Part shown: piece by piece, positions 23,493 to 32,683 of the stretch
How positions within the stretch are numbered: position 1 is the first letter of the stretch
Layout: each line of letters opens with the position of its first letter
Assembly: GCA_009784025.1 (NCBI GenBank)
Contig: WQVK01000016.1
Coordinates: forward strand, 1-51,187
DNA: 51,187 nucleotides
From: Defluviitaleaceae bacterium
GTDB taxonomy: Bacteria; Bacillota; Clostridia; Lachnospirales; WQUN01
Reading direction: 5' to 3'
Translations under genes and position numbers: made by a program
The notes under the pieces: generated by a model
Told to the model about the DNA's origin: nothing
Seen by the model: only the letters and a program-made list of their open reading frames with translations
The model's database searches: none

Positions 23493-24809
23493 CTATTCAT
23501 TTCCTCGCTGGCTAAGCCACAGCACAAAAGTAGCCCCAAACCGTAGCCCTCCCACAATAAACATCGCATACATATTACCAACCAGCGAGAACAGCAAATG
23601 CGCAATAAACGGCGCAATAAACAGGCTGATATTAAGCACAGTATTGTAAAATGCCAAGTACATCATGCGGTTTTTGTCTGGCGTCGCCCCCAACACCCCA
23701 TTTAGCAGCGCGGTGTTTATCCCAATGGCAGAAATACCGCCCAGCACGCTAACTGCCGTCATTATCTGCACATTTGGCACTATCGGGAATGCGAACATAT
23801 TAAGCGCCAGCAGCGCGGCCGCCACCACAAACACAGTATTGTTGCCATATTTACGCAGCAACTTTTGCCAAAACGGCCCAGACAAAAACGCCGAAAACCC
23901 TGTAACCAGGGCAAAAACAGCAAACCATATCTCGGTAGCACCAAGGGTTATGGCTTGGTGAATGCTCACCAGCGGCCAGCCCGCCTGCCATGTAAAGGCA
24001 AATAAAATCGCCGGCGCAACAAACGCCCTAAAAGTCTTATCTTTGCTGATGGCTCTAATAGTAGCCAGCGGCGACGGCTCTAGTGGGGCAGCCTCAAGTG
24101 TACCCTCACGGGGGAAGGCAGCCTCGCCGCTTTTCAACTGATTAAATATCCAAACTTCCACTAGCCCAAGCAAAAACGCTCCTATAAAAAATATCTGGTA
24201 CATGATCATACGCTGCTCTTCTGTAGAAGGAATGAAAGTAATGGCCAACCCGGCAGAAATAGTAACCACAGGGATTATCGCCTGGCCAAATTTTGTACGC
24301 AGGGCAATAGCCTGCCCCCTTGTTGTGCCGCTAAAAATCTCGCCAAGCAAGCTCTGTAACGAAGTTTGCGACAGCGCGTCTGGGCAGTTCATCAGCGCCA
24401 CCAGCACCACAAACAGCAGCGGCTGCAGCTCGTTGGGCAGCGCCGGCACGAAAGCAATCACAAGCAAACATGCCCGGCTTATCATTATAAATGCCGCCGT
24501 GGCACGCTTCTTATTGGTAAATTTACGGAACAAAATAGCCCCAGGCAGCAGCACAATTGCCGCAACAAGCCCAGGCAGTGCACTAAGCAGCGCAATTTCA
24601 AAAGCAGAGCCCCCAAGCCGCTCTAAAAAAACCACCGCAAACGGCCGCCAAAGGTTGTTCAACATGTCGAACATCAACCCATACAGGATAAATGTCCAAA
24701 CATTACTGCCGCGCATCTGCCCAATCTCCCTGCACATGCCGGCAACACCAGCCCTAACCAAGGCAGGTAAGCCCAACGGGTTAAATTTGCTAGCCATAAA
24801 CAGCGACAT
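23493..24809 (-). CDS. Major facilitator superfamily transporter
   Basis: Protein of 438 residues with about 12 hydrophobic helices in two halves separated by a charged linker (FNQLKSGEAAFPREG, near the middle). The loop LFRKFTNKKRA between helices 2 and 3 matches the MFS A-motif position. Substrate cannot be predicted; proton-driven export is the usual role of such orphans. The start is uncertain (24809 or the ATG four codons later) and lacks a clear ribosome site. A D-type hairpin lies 13 bp upstream of the first ATG. Single-gene unit. Confidence 0.85.
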   Translation of the reverse strand: MSLFMASKFNPLGLPALVRAGVAGMCREIGQMRGSNVWTFILYGLMFDMLNNLWRPFAVVFLERLGGSAFEIALLSALPGLVAAIVLLPGAILFRKFTNKKRATAAFIMISRACLLVIAFVPALPNELQPLLFVVLVALMNCPDALSQTSLQSLLGEIFSGTTRGQAIALRTKFGQAIIPVVTISAGLAITFIPSTEEQRMIMYQIFFIGAFLLGLVEVWIFNQLKSGEAAFPREGTLEAAPLEPSPLATIRAISKDKTFRAFVAPAILFAFTWQAGWPLVSIHQAITLGATEIWFAVFALVTGFSAFLSGPFWQKLLRKYGNNTVFVVAAALLALNMFAFPIVPNVQIMTAVSVLGGISAIGINTALLNGVLGATPDKNRMMYLAFYNTVLNISLFIAPFIAHLLFSLVGNMYAMFIVGGLRFGATFVLWLSQRGNE

Positions 24810-24821
24810 CCATTCAGTAGA

Positions 24822-24862
24822 CTTCTTTCGAAATCACGTTTTTTGTGATTTCAAAAGAACTT
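24822..24862. repeat. Hairpin D, copy 4
   Basis: TTTCGAAATCAC-gtttttt-GTGATTTCAAAAG stem between the divergent MFS and ABM-like genes. Confidence 0.7.
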
Positions 24863-24919
24863 CGGTTGATATAAGGCCGTGGGTTTCGCCCACACCCGCA
24901 AACTTTTTTGAAAAAAAGT

Positions 24920-24947
24920 TTGACAAAAAACTTTGATATATTATTAT
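24920..24947 (+). promoter_or_regulatory. Promoter carried by an F-type repeat
   Basis: TTGACA (24920-24925), 16-bp spacer, TATTAT (24942-24947). The -35 lies in the 'gaaaaaaagtttgacaaaa' tail of an F element and would serve the ABM-like gene. Confidence 0.5.
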
Positions 24948-24974
24948 GGAAAAAACTTCACAAAGGAGAATATC

Positions 24975-25274
24975 ATGTCAAACGTCGTTTTTTTCAATTC
25001 TTATAAACTAAAAAAAGGAACGAACATCCCAGAATTTCTGCAGGCCGTAGAAACCCTAATAAACGAACATGTTAGCAAACAAAAGGGCTTCATATCATCC
25101 CAAATAACAGCAGACGGCGACAACTGGGCAGACTTCACTACCTTCGAAACCCTACAAGACGCAAAAAACTTCGCAGAATCCGACACCCCAAACTCACACG
25201 CCGAACATTTCTATTCCTTCCTAAACTTCAACAGTTGCATAACGCGCTATTACGAAGTTAAGGCAGCTTATTAA
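24975..25274 (+). CDS. Small ABM-fold (dimeric alpha/beta barrel) protein
   Basis: Protein of 99 residues. The start at 24975 follows AAAGGAGA. The pattern FFNSYKLKKGTNIPEFLQAV, GFISSQI, WADFTTFETLQDAKNF and a C-terminal strand resembles the antibiotic-biosynthesis-monooxygenase-like fold, used by small oxygenases, heme-degrading proteins and others. No catalytic residue identifies a reaction. Single-gene unit with its own promoter. Confidence 0.7.
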   Translation: MSNVVFFNSYKLKKGTNIPEFLQAVETLINEHVSKQKGFISSQITADGDNWADFTTFETLQDAKNFAESDTPNSHAEHFYSFLNFNSCITRYYEVKAAY

Positions 25275-25286
25275 ATAGAAAACTTT

Positions 25287-25400
25287 CATTTCCAATCTTT
25301 TACTTCTTCTGAGGTAACCCGGAGGAAACCGGGCGGAACGAAGTGCCGGGTTCGCCAAGCGAACCTTATGAAATCACGTTTTTTGTGATTTCATAAAAAC
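25287..25400 (+). repeat. Composite hairpin element E, copy 2 (with D stem)
   Basis: Same order of stems as at 9337: AACCCGG/ACCGGG, GAACGAAGTGCCGG, TTCGCC-aa-GCGAA, then GAAATCAC-gtttttt-GTGATTTC (25370-25392). Confidence 0.7.
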
Positions 25401-25405
25401 TCTAA

Positions 25406-25580
25406 TTAAAAACCGCCAGAGGCTTCGCCGGCCACACCTTCACAAACTTTAATTTTATGGGGTGCCGCGGCGTAGCCTTGACGGTTTAACGCTAAAGTTT
25501 TTGCCACGCTCTTTCAAAGGTAACCCTAAAGATATCGGGCAGCACAAAGTGCCAGGTTCGCGAAGCGAACATTATGAAAG
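25406..25580 (+). repeat. F element and decayed E copy 3
   Basis: An 'accgccagaggcttcgcc' element is followed by a decayed E unit (GTAACCC, then GGGCAGCACAAAGTGCCAGG and TTCGCGAAGCGAA). It fills the region between the ABM-like gene and the end of ileS; no gene seen. Confidence 0.55.
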
Positions 25581-25622
25581 CGGGTGGAGGTGTAGGATGC
25601 GAAGCTTCTGGCGGTTTTGTCT

Positions 25623-28600
25623 TTATCTCTTGACCCAAAGCTCAATCTTCTCCCCGTTTACATTCCATTCTTTAGCGAATGCGGTTGGCGGTGCCGGGGA
25701 TTGGGTTAGGCTGTCTGCCAGTAGGGCTGTAGTTATGGCTGCGTGGTTGTTTTGTATTACTTGGTTCATTATAGTGTTTGCGCTATAGCCTGCAGTTATA
25801 CGGTCGGTTACTTCAAAGCCTGCCTCGCGGCGCATGTTTTGCCATTTGCTTACTAGCTCGTTCATGTTGCCTTCTTCGGTTAGGGCTGGCGTTAGGCAGA
25901 TGTCTAGCACTACGGTTATGCCGCGGTCGCTGGCGGTGGCGTAGCCTTCTTTTTGGGTGGTTTCTGCCAGTACATCTTCCATTGTTAGTTCTACGGCTTG
26001 GCCGTCTATAGTGGTTTGCCATATGCCCGCACGCAAAGCGGCCATGGTGGCGTCTGGGTTGATGTTTAGCTGTGCGGCTATTTTTGGCACTAGTTTACCG
26101 TATTTTGGCCCTAGGGTGCGTAGCTGTGGCTTGAAGCTGTAGCCAATGTATTCAGCAGCATCGGTTATGAAGCGGGTAGCCTTTACGTTAAGCTCTTCCC
26201 GTACAACTTCCATGAAGGAATCCCCTGGCGCATTTTGGCCGCTTGGCAGGCATATTAACATTTCTGCAAGTGGCTGGCGGGTTTTTGCGCCACCGGCGTT
26301 GTGGGCGGCGCGGCCTTGGGATGTTATTTCTATTATGGTTAACATTTCTGCTTCAAGTTGCGGGTTTATTTGGGCGGTATTGGCCACTGGGAAGTCGCAT
26401 AGATGGACGCTTATTGGCGCAGCTTGGTCAAATTTTGCCACTAGGTTTTGGTAAAGCTGTTCAGAGATAAATGGCACAAAGGGCGCGGCCAGCTTGGCCA
26501 CTGTAACCAGGGCATGGTGCAGCGTTTTGTACGCATTTATTTTATCCTGCGGCATGCCAGAAACCCAGTAACGCTCGCGGCTGCGGCGCAAGAACCAGTT
26601 GCTTAAATCATCTACAAACTGATCCAGCATACGGGCTGGCTCGGTTACTTCAAAGCTGTCCAGGGAAGCGTCTACCTTTTGCACAAGGGTGTTAAGGCGC
26701 GACAACAGCCATTCATCCATTACGGATAGGTCTTTGGCTTCGTGTTCGTAGGGGTTAAACTGGTCAATTTCTGCATACAGCACGTAGAAGGCGTAGGTGT
26801 TCCAAAGGGTGCCCATAAAGCGGCGCGCACCTTCCATTACGGTGTCGTCTGAGTAGCGGAAATTTAGCCATGGGGCAGAGTTTACATACATAAACCAGCG
26901 CACGGCATCTGCGCCATGTTTCGTGAGGGCTTCCATTGGGCTAACTGCATTACCCAGAGATTTGCCCATTTTTTGGCCATGCTCGTCTAGACCCAGGCCT
27001 GTTACGATAACATTCTTGTACGGGGATTTGCCAAAAAGCATGGTGGAAATGGATATAAGCGAATAGAACCAGCCGCGGGTCTGGTCTACACCTTCGGCGA
27101 TAAAATCTGCCTGGAAATGCTTGTCGAACATCTCTTTATTCTCGAACGGATAATGCCATTGGGCAAACGGCATAGAGCCAGAATCGAACCAGCAGTCTAT
27201 AACTTCTGGCGTGCGGGTCATTTTGCCGCTGCATTTTGGGCAGCGCAGCTTCACCGCGTCTATATATGGCTTATGCAGCTCTATATCTTCTGGAACATTT
27301 TCACCAAGCTCTTTTAGCTCTGCTATGCTGCCTATGCAATGCAAATGGCCGCAACCCTCGCTATCGCAAACCCATATGGGCAAAGGTGTACCCCAGTAGC
27401 GTTCGCGGCTTATGCTCCAGTCGATTACATTTTCTAAGAAATTGCCAAAGCGGCCTTCTTTCATATGGTCTGGCATCCAGTTTACTGTTTCGTTGCTGGC
27501 CATTAGTTTGTCTCGCAGGCTGCTTACTTTTATGAACCATGCATCGCGGGCATAGTAAAGTAGTGGCGTTTTACAGCGCCAGCAGAAAGGATAGCTATGC
27601 TCATATTTTAGCTTTTTGTACAGTTGGCCGCGGGTTTTTAGCTCTTTTAGTATCAGAGGGTCGGCTTCTTTTACAAACATGCCCTTCCATAGATGCACTT
27701 CGTCTACGAAGCAGCCCTGGGCGTCTACAAGCTGCATAAGTGGCAGCCCGTACGCCTTGGAAATGCGAGCATCGTCTTCGCCAAAGGCCGGTGCAATATG
27801 CACAATACCCGTGCCGCTTGTGAGGGTCACGTAATCGTCGCAAACTACTGTGCAGTAATTTGCGTCGCTTGAATTAACAAAATCGAACAGCGGCTCGTAT
27901 TTCATGCCTTCTAGGCTGTTGCCCTTGCAGCTTTCTAGGATTTCATGCTCGTCACCAAGCACTTCTGCCACCAAAGCTTGCGCCATAATGTATACCTTGT
28001 CGCCCTGGGCAACTTTTACATAATCTTCTTTCGCGTTAACGCAAAGGCCCACATTTGACGGCAGCGTCCATGGGGTGGTTGTCCAAGCCAGCAGGTATTC
28101 ATTTTCCTTGCCCGCCACTTTGAACGCCACATAGGCAGAATCTTCTACAACATCCTTGTAACCCTGCGCCACCTCGTGGCTAGACAGCGGTGTACCGCAG
28201 CGCGGGCAATAAGGCACCACACGGTAGCTTTTGTATATGAGATTTTGCTTAAAAATCTCCGAAAGCGCCCACCATACAGATTCTATATAATTGTTGTGGT
28301 AGGTCACGTATGGGTTACTCATATCTGCCCAAAAGCCCACACGCTCGCTCATTTCGCGCCATAGGCCCTCGTATTTCCATACGCTTTCTTTACATTGCTG
28401 GATAAACGGCTCTACGCCGTAGTGTTCAATCTCCGGCTTGCCGCTTATGCCCAGTAGTTTTTCCACTTCAAGCTCTACTGGCAGGCCATGGGTATCCCAA
28501 CCTGCCTTGCGCAGCACTTGATAGCCCTTCATAGTTTTATATCGTGGAAACAAATCCTTAACAGACCTAGTGATAACATGCCCTATATGTGGCTTGCCAT

Positions 28601-28751
28601 TGGCCGTTGGCGGGCCATCGTGGAATGTAAACGCTTCTGCGCCCTTTCTTGCATCTATACTCTTCTCAAAAATTTTATTTTCGCGCCAAAACTCCAGCAC
28701 ATCATGCTCGCGCTCTGCAAAATTTAAACTGGTTGGTACTTTATTGTACAT
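25623..28751 (-). CDS. ileS: Isoleucine--tRNA ligase
   Basis: Cytoplasmic enzyme of 1042 residues that charges tRNA-Ile. Class I signatures: HIGH motif in PPTANGKPHIGHV (about 47-59) and KMSKS-type EHGQKMGKSLGNAV (about 600). The long editing domain, CWRCKTPLLYYARDAWF and the C-terminal anticodon-binding region are present. The length of about 1040 residues and the GKS variant fit the longer, type 2-like IleRS rather than the 920-residue common form; this is inference. AAGAGG lies eight bases before the ATG. No T-box leader fits in the 74 bases after the aldolase gene, so the two may be cotranscribed. Confidence 0.97.
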   Translation of the reverse strand: MYNKVPTSLNFAEREHDVLEFWRENKIFEKSIDARKGAEAFTFHDGPPTANGKPHIGHVITRSVKDLFPRYKTMKGYQVLRKAGWDTHGLPVELEVEKLLGISGKPEIEHYGVEPFIQQCKESVWKYEGLWREMSERVGFWADMSNPYVTYHNNYIESVWWALSEIFKQNLIYKSYRVVPYCPRCGTPLSSHEVAQGYKDVVEDSAYVAFKVAGKENEYLLAWTTTPWTLPSNVGLCVNAKEDYVKVAQGDKVYIMAQALVAEVLGDEHEILESCKGNSLEGMKYEPLFDFVNSSDANYCTVVCDDYVTLTSGTGIVHIAPAFGEDDARISKAYGLPLMQLVDAQGCFVDEVHLWKGMFVKEADPLILKELKTRGQLYKKLKYEHSYPFCWRCKTPLLYYARDAWFIKVSSLRDKLMASNETVNWMPDHMKEGRFGNFLENVIDWSISRERYWGTPLPIWVCDSEGCGHLHCIGSIAELKELGENVPEDIELHKPYIDAVKLRCPKCSGKMTRTPEVIDCWFDSGSMPFAQWHYPFENKEMFDKHFQADFIAEGVDQTRGWFYSLISISTMLFGKSPYKNVIVTGLGLDEHGQKMGKSLGNAVSPMEALTKHGADAVRWFMYVNSAPWLNFRYSDDTVMEGARRFMGTLWNTYAFYVLYAEIDQFNPYEHEAKDLSVMDEWLLSRLNTLVQKVDASLDSFEVTEPARMLDQFVDDLSNWFLRRSRERYWVSGMPQDKINAYKTLHHALVTVAKLAAPFVPFISEQLYQNLVAKFDQAAPISVHLCDFPVANTAQINPQLEAEMLTIIEITSQGRAAHNAGGAKTRQPLAEMLICLPSGQNAPGDSFMEVVREELNVKATRFITDAAEYIGYSFKPQLRTLGPKYGKLVPKIAAQLNINPDATMAALRAGIWQTTIDGQAVELTMEDVLAETTQKEGYATASDRGITVVLDICLTPALTEEGNMNELVSKWQNMRREAGFEVTDRITAGYSANTIMNQVIQNNHAAITTALLADSLTQSPAPPTAFAKEWNVNGEKIELWVKR

Positions 28752-28825
28752 AGTAGTTGCCTCTTTTCTGGTGATTTAAGACCGTGGGCTTCGCCTACAC
28801 TTTGAAAAAAGCGAGGCAAAAAATT

Positions 28826-29449
28826 TTATATTAGTGATACTGCCTCGCGGGTGAGGCGGGTGATTTCTTCAAAATTGCCGGATGAGATTAGGTCATCTTT
28901 TACCATCCAGCTGCCGCCGCAGGCTAGTACGCTTTTTATTGATAGATATTCTTTTATATTGGTTGGGGTTAGGCCGCCGGTGGGCACGAAGCACACCATG
29001 CCGTATGGCGCATCCAAGGATTTTAACATATTTGTGCCGCCTGCTGCCTCTGCTGGGAAAAACTTTAATGTATCTAACCCAAGGCTTAGGGCAAGCTCAA
29101 TTTCACTGGGGGTGCAAACGCCGGGCAGCATAGGAATATCCTTGCCCTGGCAATAACGAACCGTATCCGGGTTTAACCCGGGTGCTACCATAAACTTAGC
29201 CCCGGCAGCCCAGGCTTGGTCTACCTGCGCCGGAGTTAACACTGTACCGGCGCCCACCATCATATCTGGCAGCGCCTTTGTAATCTCCCTAATAGCCTCG
29301 GCCGCACATGCGGTGCGGAATGTAACCTCTGCACAAGGCAGGCCGCCGTCGCAAAGCGCCTTCGCCAATGGCACGGCCTTCTCCACATCATGGATAACAA
29401 TAACAGGAACAATACGAAGTTCAGACAGCTGCTGGAATACTGGGTGCAT
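28826..29449 (-). CDS. eda: KDPG/KHG aldolase
   Basis: Class I aldolase of 207 residues that splits 2-keto-3-deoxy-6-phosphogluconate to pyruvate and glyceraldehyde 3-phosphate, and acts on related 2-keto-4-hydroxy acids. Seen are AEVTFRT with the conserved Glu, GAGTVLT, the Schiff-base lysine in LKFFPAEAAGG, and FVPTGGL. The start at 29449 is chosen because GGAGG overlaps the alternative TTG upstream. It precedes ileS on the same strand. No kdgK or uxuA is in the window, so the pathway (Entner-Doudoroff or hexuronate) is unknown. Confidence 0.93.
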   Translation of the reverse strand: MHPVFQQLSELRIVPVIVIHDVEKAVPLAKALCDGGLPCAEVTFRTACAAEAIREITKALPDMMVGAGTVLTPAQVDQAWAAGAKFMVAPGLNPDTVRYCQGKDIPMLPGVCTPSEIELALSLGLDTLKFFPAEAAGGTNMLKSLDAPYGMVCFVPTGGLTPTNIKEYLSIKSVLACGGSWMVKDDLISSGNFEEITRLTREAVSLI

Positions 29450-29674
29450 AACTACCTCCAAAAATATATTATGACATCGTCATATTGTACGATAAAACCA
29501 TCAGATGGGCAAGGAAATTAAAAGAAAAGACCGTCAGAGGCTTTGCCTCCAATACCTTCAAAAACTTTTTTGGAAAAAAGTTTTACAAAAAACTTCAATT
29601 TTTTTGATGAAAATCAAAAAAACCGCTTAAAACCAGGGTTTTATATTTTAAGATGCCAAAAAACGACCGAAATG

Positions 29675-29728
29675 TGGTACCATACGGTACCATTTTGGCC
29701 AAATTATGGTACCGTATGGTACCATTTT
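29675..29728. repeat. GGTACC double palindrome, copy 3
   Basis: TGGTACCATACGGTACCA and its reverse complement 14 bp later, same order as copy 1. Confidence 0.85.
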
Positions 29729-29765
29729 TGCATACAACCAGAAAAAACCGGGCGTAAGCTCATGC

Positions 29766-29880
29766 TATAGTGAAACAAATGAGAAACGGTCTCGCCAGAG
29801 TGGCATCTGAAACGCCAAAACAATGTGTTTCAGGCGTTTTTGCCGCCACAGGCGAGACCGATTTCGAATTATTTCACTAC
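29766..29880. repeat. MITE-A copy 5 (inverted)
   Basis: A 115-bp element in the opposite orientation to copies 2-4: TATAGTGAAACAAATGAGAA at the left and ATTTCGAATTATTTCACTAC at the right. Confidence 0.85.
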
Positions 29881-29951
29881 AAGTTCGCGCAGTGAACCCA
29901 TGGAAAGCAGTAGAAATGTGGTGGCGAGGCCTCTGATTGTCTTAAATTTCA

Positions 29952-29980
29952 TTGACACTTAGAAAATTTTTCAATATTAT
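29952..29980 (+). promoter_or_regulatory. dapA promoter
   Basis: TTGACA (29952-29957), 17-bp spacer, TATTAT (29975-29980): a near-consensus housekeeping promoter 54 bp before the dapA ATG. Confidence 0.75.
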
Positions 29981-30034
29981 ATAAGTACATACATGACAAC
30001 TTCTTAGAAGCTGTCGAGATTCCGGAGGTTAGAA

Positions 30035-30937
30035 ATGGCTATTTTTGTTGGCTCTGGGGCTGCTACTTGCACGCCGTTTGACAAGAATGATAGGTTTGAT
30101 GCACAAGTTTACGAAAGATTGATTGATTTTCAGATACGAGAGGGTACAGATGCTATTGTTTCTTGTGGTAGTACGGGTGAGGCCTCCACGCTAGAGCATG
30201 ACGAGCATATTGAGGTTGTGCGGGTTGCGGTGGCTGCTGCCAAGGCAGCTGGCGCAAAGTACGGGCGCAAAGTGCCGGTAATTGCTGGGGCTGGCGGAAA
30301 TGACACGGCCTATTGTATCCAACTAGGGCAGGAGCTTTTAAATGTAGGCGCAGATGCGCTTATGTATGTTACGCCCTATTATAATAAGACCTCGCAAGAG
30401 GGCTTGGTTGTGCATTATACCAAGGTTGCGGCGGCAGTAGATGGGCCTATTGTGCTGTACAATGTGCCCAGCCGTACCGGCCTTAACATTAAGGCCAGCA
30501 CGGTAGAAAGGCTGGCCAAAGTGCCAAATATCGTAGCCATCAAAGAAGCCAGTGGCGATATAGTGCAGGTGACAGAAATCAAGGAGCGCTGCGGCGATGA
30601 TATTGATATATACGCCGGCAATGATGACTATGTACTGCCACTGTTGGCGGTGGGCGGGGTTGGCGTGATTTCCACCACCGCAAATATTGCACCGGCCGGC
30701 ATGCATAATATCGTGGCTAAGTTTATGGCCGGCGATATCAAAGGTAGCCGCGAGCTTCAGCTTGGGCTTATGCCGCTGGTGCGCATGATGTTTTGGGATG
30801 TTAACCCAATGCCTGTAAAGGCTGCCCTGCGTATGATGGGCTACGAAGTTGGCCTATGCCGTATGCCGCTAATTGATATCAGCGACGAAATGAAGGTCGA
30901 GCTTGAGGCACAGCTAAGGCGGTATAAACTCCTATGA
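30035..30937 (+). CDS. dapA: 4-hydroxy-tetrahydrodipicolinate synthase
   Basis: Enzyme of 300 residues that condenses pyruvate with aspartate semialdehyde, the first step of the lysine/diaminopimelate branch. The Schiff-base lysine is K170 (AIKEASGD) and the proton-relay tyrosine Y142 (VLYNVPSRTG). GSTGEASTL and VTPYYNK are also as in the family. GGAGG precedes the ATG. dapB overlaps its stop by four bases (ATGA), so the two are cotranscribed from the promoter at 29952. Confidence 0.97.
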   Translation: MAIFVGSGAATCTPFDKNDRFDAQVYERLIDFQIREGTDAIVSCGSTGEASTLEHDEHIEVVRVAVAAAKAAGAKYGRKVPVIAGAGGNDTAYCIQLGQELLNVGADALMYVTPYYNKTSQEGLVVHYTKVAAAVDGPIVLYNVPSRTGLNIKASTVERLAKVPNIVAIKEASGDIVQVTEIKERCGDDIDIYAGNDDYVLPLLAVGGVGVISTTANIAPAGMHNIVAKFMAGDIKGSRELQLGLMPLVRMMFWDVNPMPVKAALRMMGYEVGLCRMPLIDISDEMKVELEAQLRRYKLL

Positions 30938-31707
30938 TAAAATTGATTTTATGCGGCTGTTTCGGGCGCATGGGCAAGGTGATTCAGCAGCTTGCCGCCC
31001 AAGCCGCAGATATGGAAGTAGTGGCGGGGATTGATATAATCCCCGCCGAAAGTGGGCTAACTTTCCCAACCTACAGCGATATAGGCAGCTGCAATATGAC
31101 CGCAGACGCTGTGGTTAGTTTCTTGCCGCCCACCGCCGTGGGTGAAACCCTTGCCATTGCAGAATATTGCGTAAGCCGAAAAATCCCCCTGGTGTTATGT
31201 ACCACGGGGCTTTCTGCAGATGTGGAAACAGCAATCCGCCAAGCGGCAGAAAAGGTGGCCATTTTGCAATCTGCCAATATGTCGCTTGGGATAAACTTGC
31301 TGTCCAATATGCTAGCAAAGGCCTCACGGTTGCTGTATGATTCCGGCTTTGATATTGAAATAATAGAGAAGCATCACAACCAAAAACTTGACGCACCCAG
31401 CGGCACGGCGCTTCTACTGGGCAACACCATCAACAACGCATTAGGTGGCAACATGAACATAATAAACGGCCGTAGCAACGCACATAAAAAACGCGCCCGC
31501 GACGAAATTGGCGTACATGCCCTACGCGGTGGCAGCATAGTTGGCGAACATAGCGTAATCTTTGCCGGGCTGGACGAAATCATTGAATTTACGCATATTG
31601 CGCAATCACGGGATGCATTTGCGGTGGGGGCTTTGCAGGCTGTACGGTTTATAAAGGGCAAACCTGCCGGGCTGTTTACTATGCAGGATTTAATTGAGGA
31701 GATTTGA
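30934..31707 (+). CDS. dapB: 4-hydroxy-tetrahydrodipicolinate reductase
   Basis: Enzyme of 257 residues that reduces the DapA product with NAD(P)H. The nucleotide-binding GCFGRMGK lies at the N terminus, VLCTTGLS in the middle and the substrate site EKHHNQKLDAPSGTA at about 148-162; GGSIVGEHSV and FTHIAQSRDAFA complete the match. Its ATG overlaps the dapA stop. Confidence 0.97.
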   Translation: MIKLILCGCFGRMGKVIQQLAAQAADMEVVAGIDIIPAESGLTFPTYSDIGSCNMTADAVVSFLPPTAVGETLAIAEYCVSRKIPLVLCTTGLSADVETAIRQAAEKVAILQSANMSLGINLLSNMLAKASRLLYDSGFDIEIIEKHHNQKLDAPSGTALLLGNTINNALGGNMNIINGRSNAHKKRARDEIGVHALRGGSIVGEHSVIFAGLDEIIEFTHIAQSRDAFAVGALQAVRFIKGKPAGLFTMQDLIEEI

Positions 31708-31719
31708 CCGGGCCACAAG

Positions 31720-31885
31720 AGATACAGCCAATGCATGCCTGGCATATGAAAACACTGATTGGCCACCGTAAGCTGTGTTGCATTGCAGGGAACACGTGAC
31801 TTTTGGCGCGTATTCAAGAAGCGACATATGCGAGCGGATGGACAAGCAGTGTTTCCGCATACGATGCAATACACAGCTAACAACT
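31720..31885 (+). ncRNA. Candidate structured RNA or leader
   Basis: Several nested complementary blocks lie here. GCCAAT/ATTGGC is at 31727-31732/31758-31763. A closing stem AGCTGTGT-TGCAT / ATGCA-at-ACACAGCT (31771-31783 / 31864-31878) encloses CGCGTAT/ATATGCG (31807-31813/31826-31832) and GCGGA/TCCGC (31834-31838/31854-31858). AACACTG (31751-31757) can instead pair with CAGTGTT (31847-31853), crossing the closing stem. It matches no riboswitch I know. It sits between dapB and the gene at 31943, upstream of an ECF transporter gene. Confidence 0.35.
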
Positions 31886-31942
31886 AGCTAACGCGCAGGT
31901 GGCATAGTAATAAAATTACCAACCGAACGGAGGCCTCCCCAC

Positions 31943-32674
31943 ATGAAAACTCTCCTATATGCAATAACCCTGGCCTTCTGCCTAATTTTTTTAACCCCAC
32001 ATGCCACCCTCGCCCAATCCAACTTGCAGGATATCCTAAATGACCTGCGCAACGCCGCAGACGATATAATCGAGCAGCAGCTAGAGCTAATTGAAGCCCG
32101 TTACCAGGCTAACCTGGCCTTCTTGGCGGCTGCAAGCCAAACTAACCCAGACATTACACGCCGGCAGCTTCTTGCAGCAAACGGCTTCATACACAGCCAG
32201 CGCGGCTACCCGCAGGGCCGCCTTACCGTAGGTGCGGCTAGCAACGGCAGCGCCTCTGGCTGCGGGCCATTTGCCATATTTAATGCCATCCTCTACTTAA
32301 ATGGCGGCGAAAACCCGCCCTGCCCCGCACACATCATACGCTGGCTGGAAATTGATTCGGTTTTTAACCTGGACGGGCGGCTTGGCATTAACCCGGGCTC
32401 GCTGCACAGATACTTAGTTGCCCACGGCTACGACGCCGCCATCACGCATTTCCCCCGGGTTACAGACAGGCAAATTCGCAGTGCCGATGTTAGCATTTTC
32501 CTATACATTGGGGATTGGCGCAGGCGGTATGTGCATTATGTAATGGTGCGGCACGATGCCCAGGGCTTTTGGGTTTACAACCACAGCGGAAACACTCCCG
32601 CCAACACTGCATCTGTAGATGCATGGGTTTCGCGGTTAAGATATAGGCCAATGGCCGTTATTACCATAAACTAG
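31943..32674 (+). CDS. Secreted C39-like cysteine peptidase family protein
   Basis: Protein of 243 residues. A signal peptide (about 1-25, ending ATLAQ) is followed by a helical stretch (about 28-65). The papain-like C39-type domain has the nucleophile in SGCGPFAIFNAI (Cys about 111), a His in YVHYVMVRH and a downstream YNHSGN that could supply the third catalytic residue. The target is unknown; such single-domain secreted forms are common in Firmicutes and distinct from bacteriocin-transporter peptidases. GGAGG lies upstream. The ECF gene begins 9 bases after its stop, implying cotranscription. Confidence 0.7.
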   Translation: MKTLLYAITLAFCLIFLTPHATLAQSNLQDILNDLRNAADDIIEQQLELIEARYQANLAFLAAASQTNPDITRRQLLAANGFIHSQRGYPQGRLTVGAASNGSASGCGPFAIFNAILYLNGGENPPCPAHIIRWLEIDSVFNLDGRLGINPGSLHRYLVAHGYDAAITHFPRVTDRQIRSADVSIFLYIGDWRRRYVHYVMVRHDAQGFWVYNHSGNTPANTASVDAWVSRLRYRPMAVITIN

Positions 32675-32683
32675 GAGGTTTTT

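Larger units (their letters stand above)
29450..30034. other. Repeat-filled intergenic region upstream of dapA
   Basis: It holds an F element (about 29527-29602), a GGTACC palindrome, a MITE-A copy and the dapA promoter. I see no lysine riboswitch between promoter and ATG, only a short hairpin GACAACTTC/GAAGCTGTC (about 29995-30015). Confidence 0.55.

Noticed and set aside
28752-28825. T-box leader for ileS
   Set aside because: The 74 bases before the ATG are too few and contain no T-box consensus or specifier structure.
29981-30034. Lysine riboswitch before dapA
   Set aside because: Only 54 bases separate the -10 from the ATG; a lysine riboswitch needs about 170 nt.
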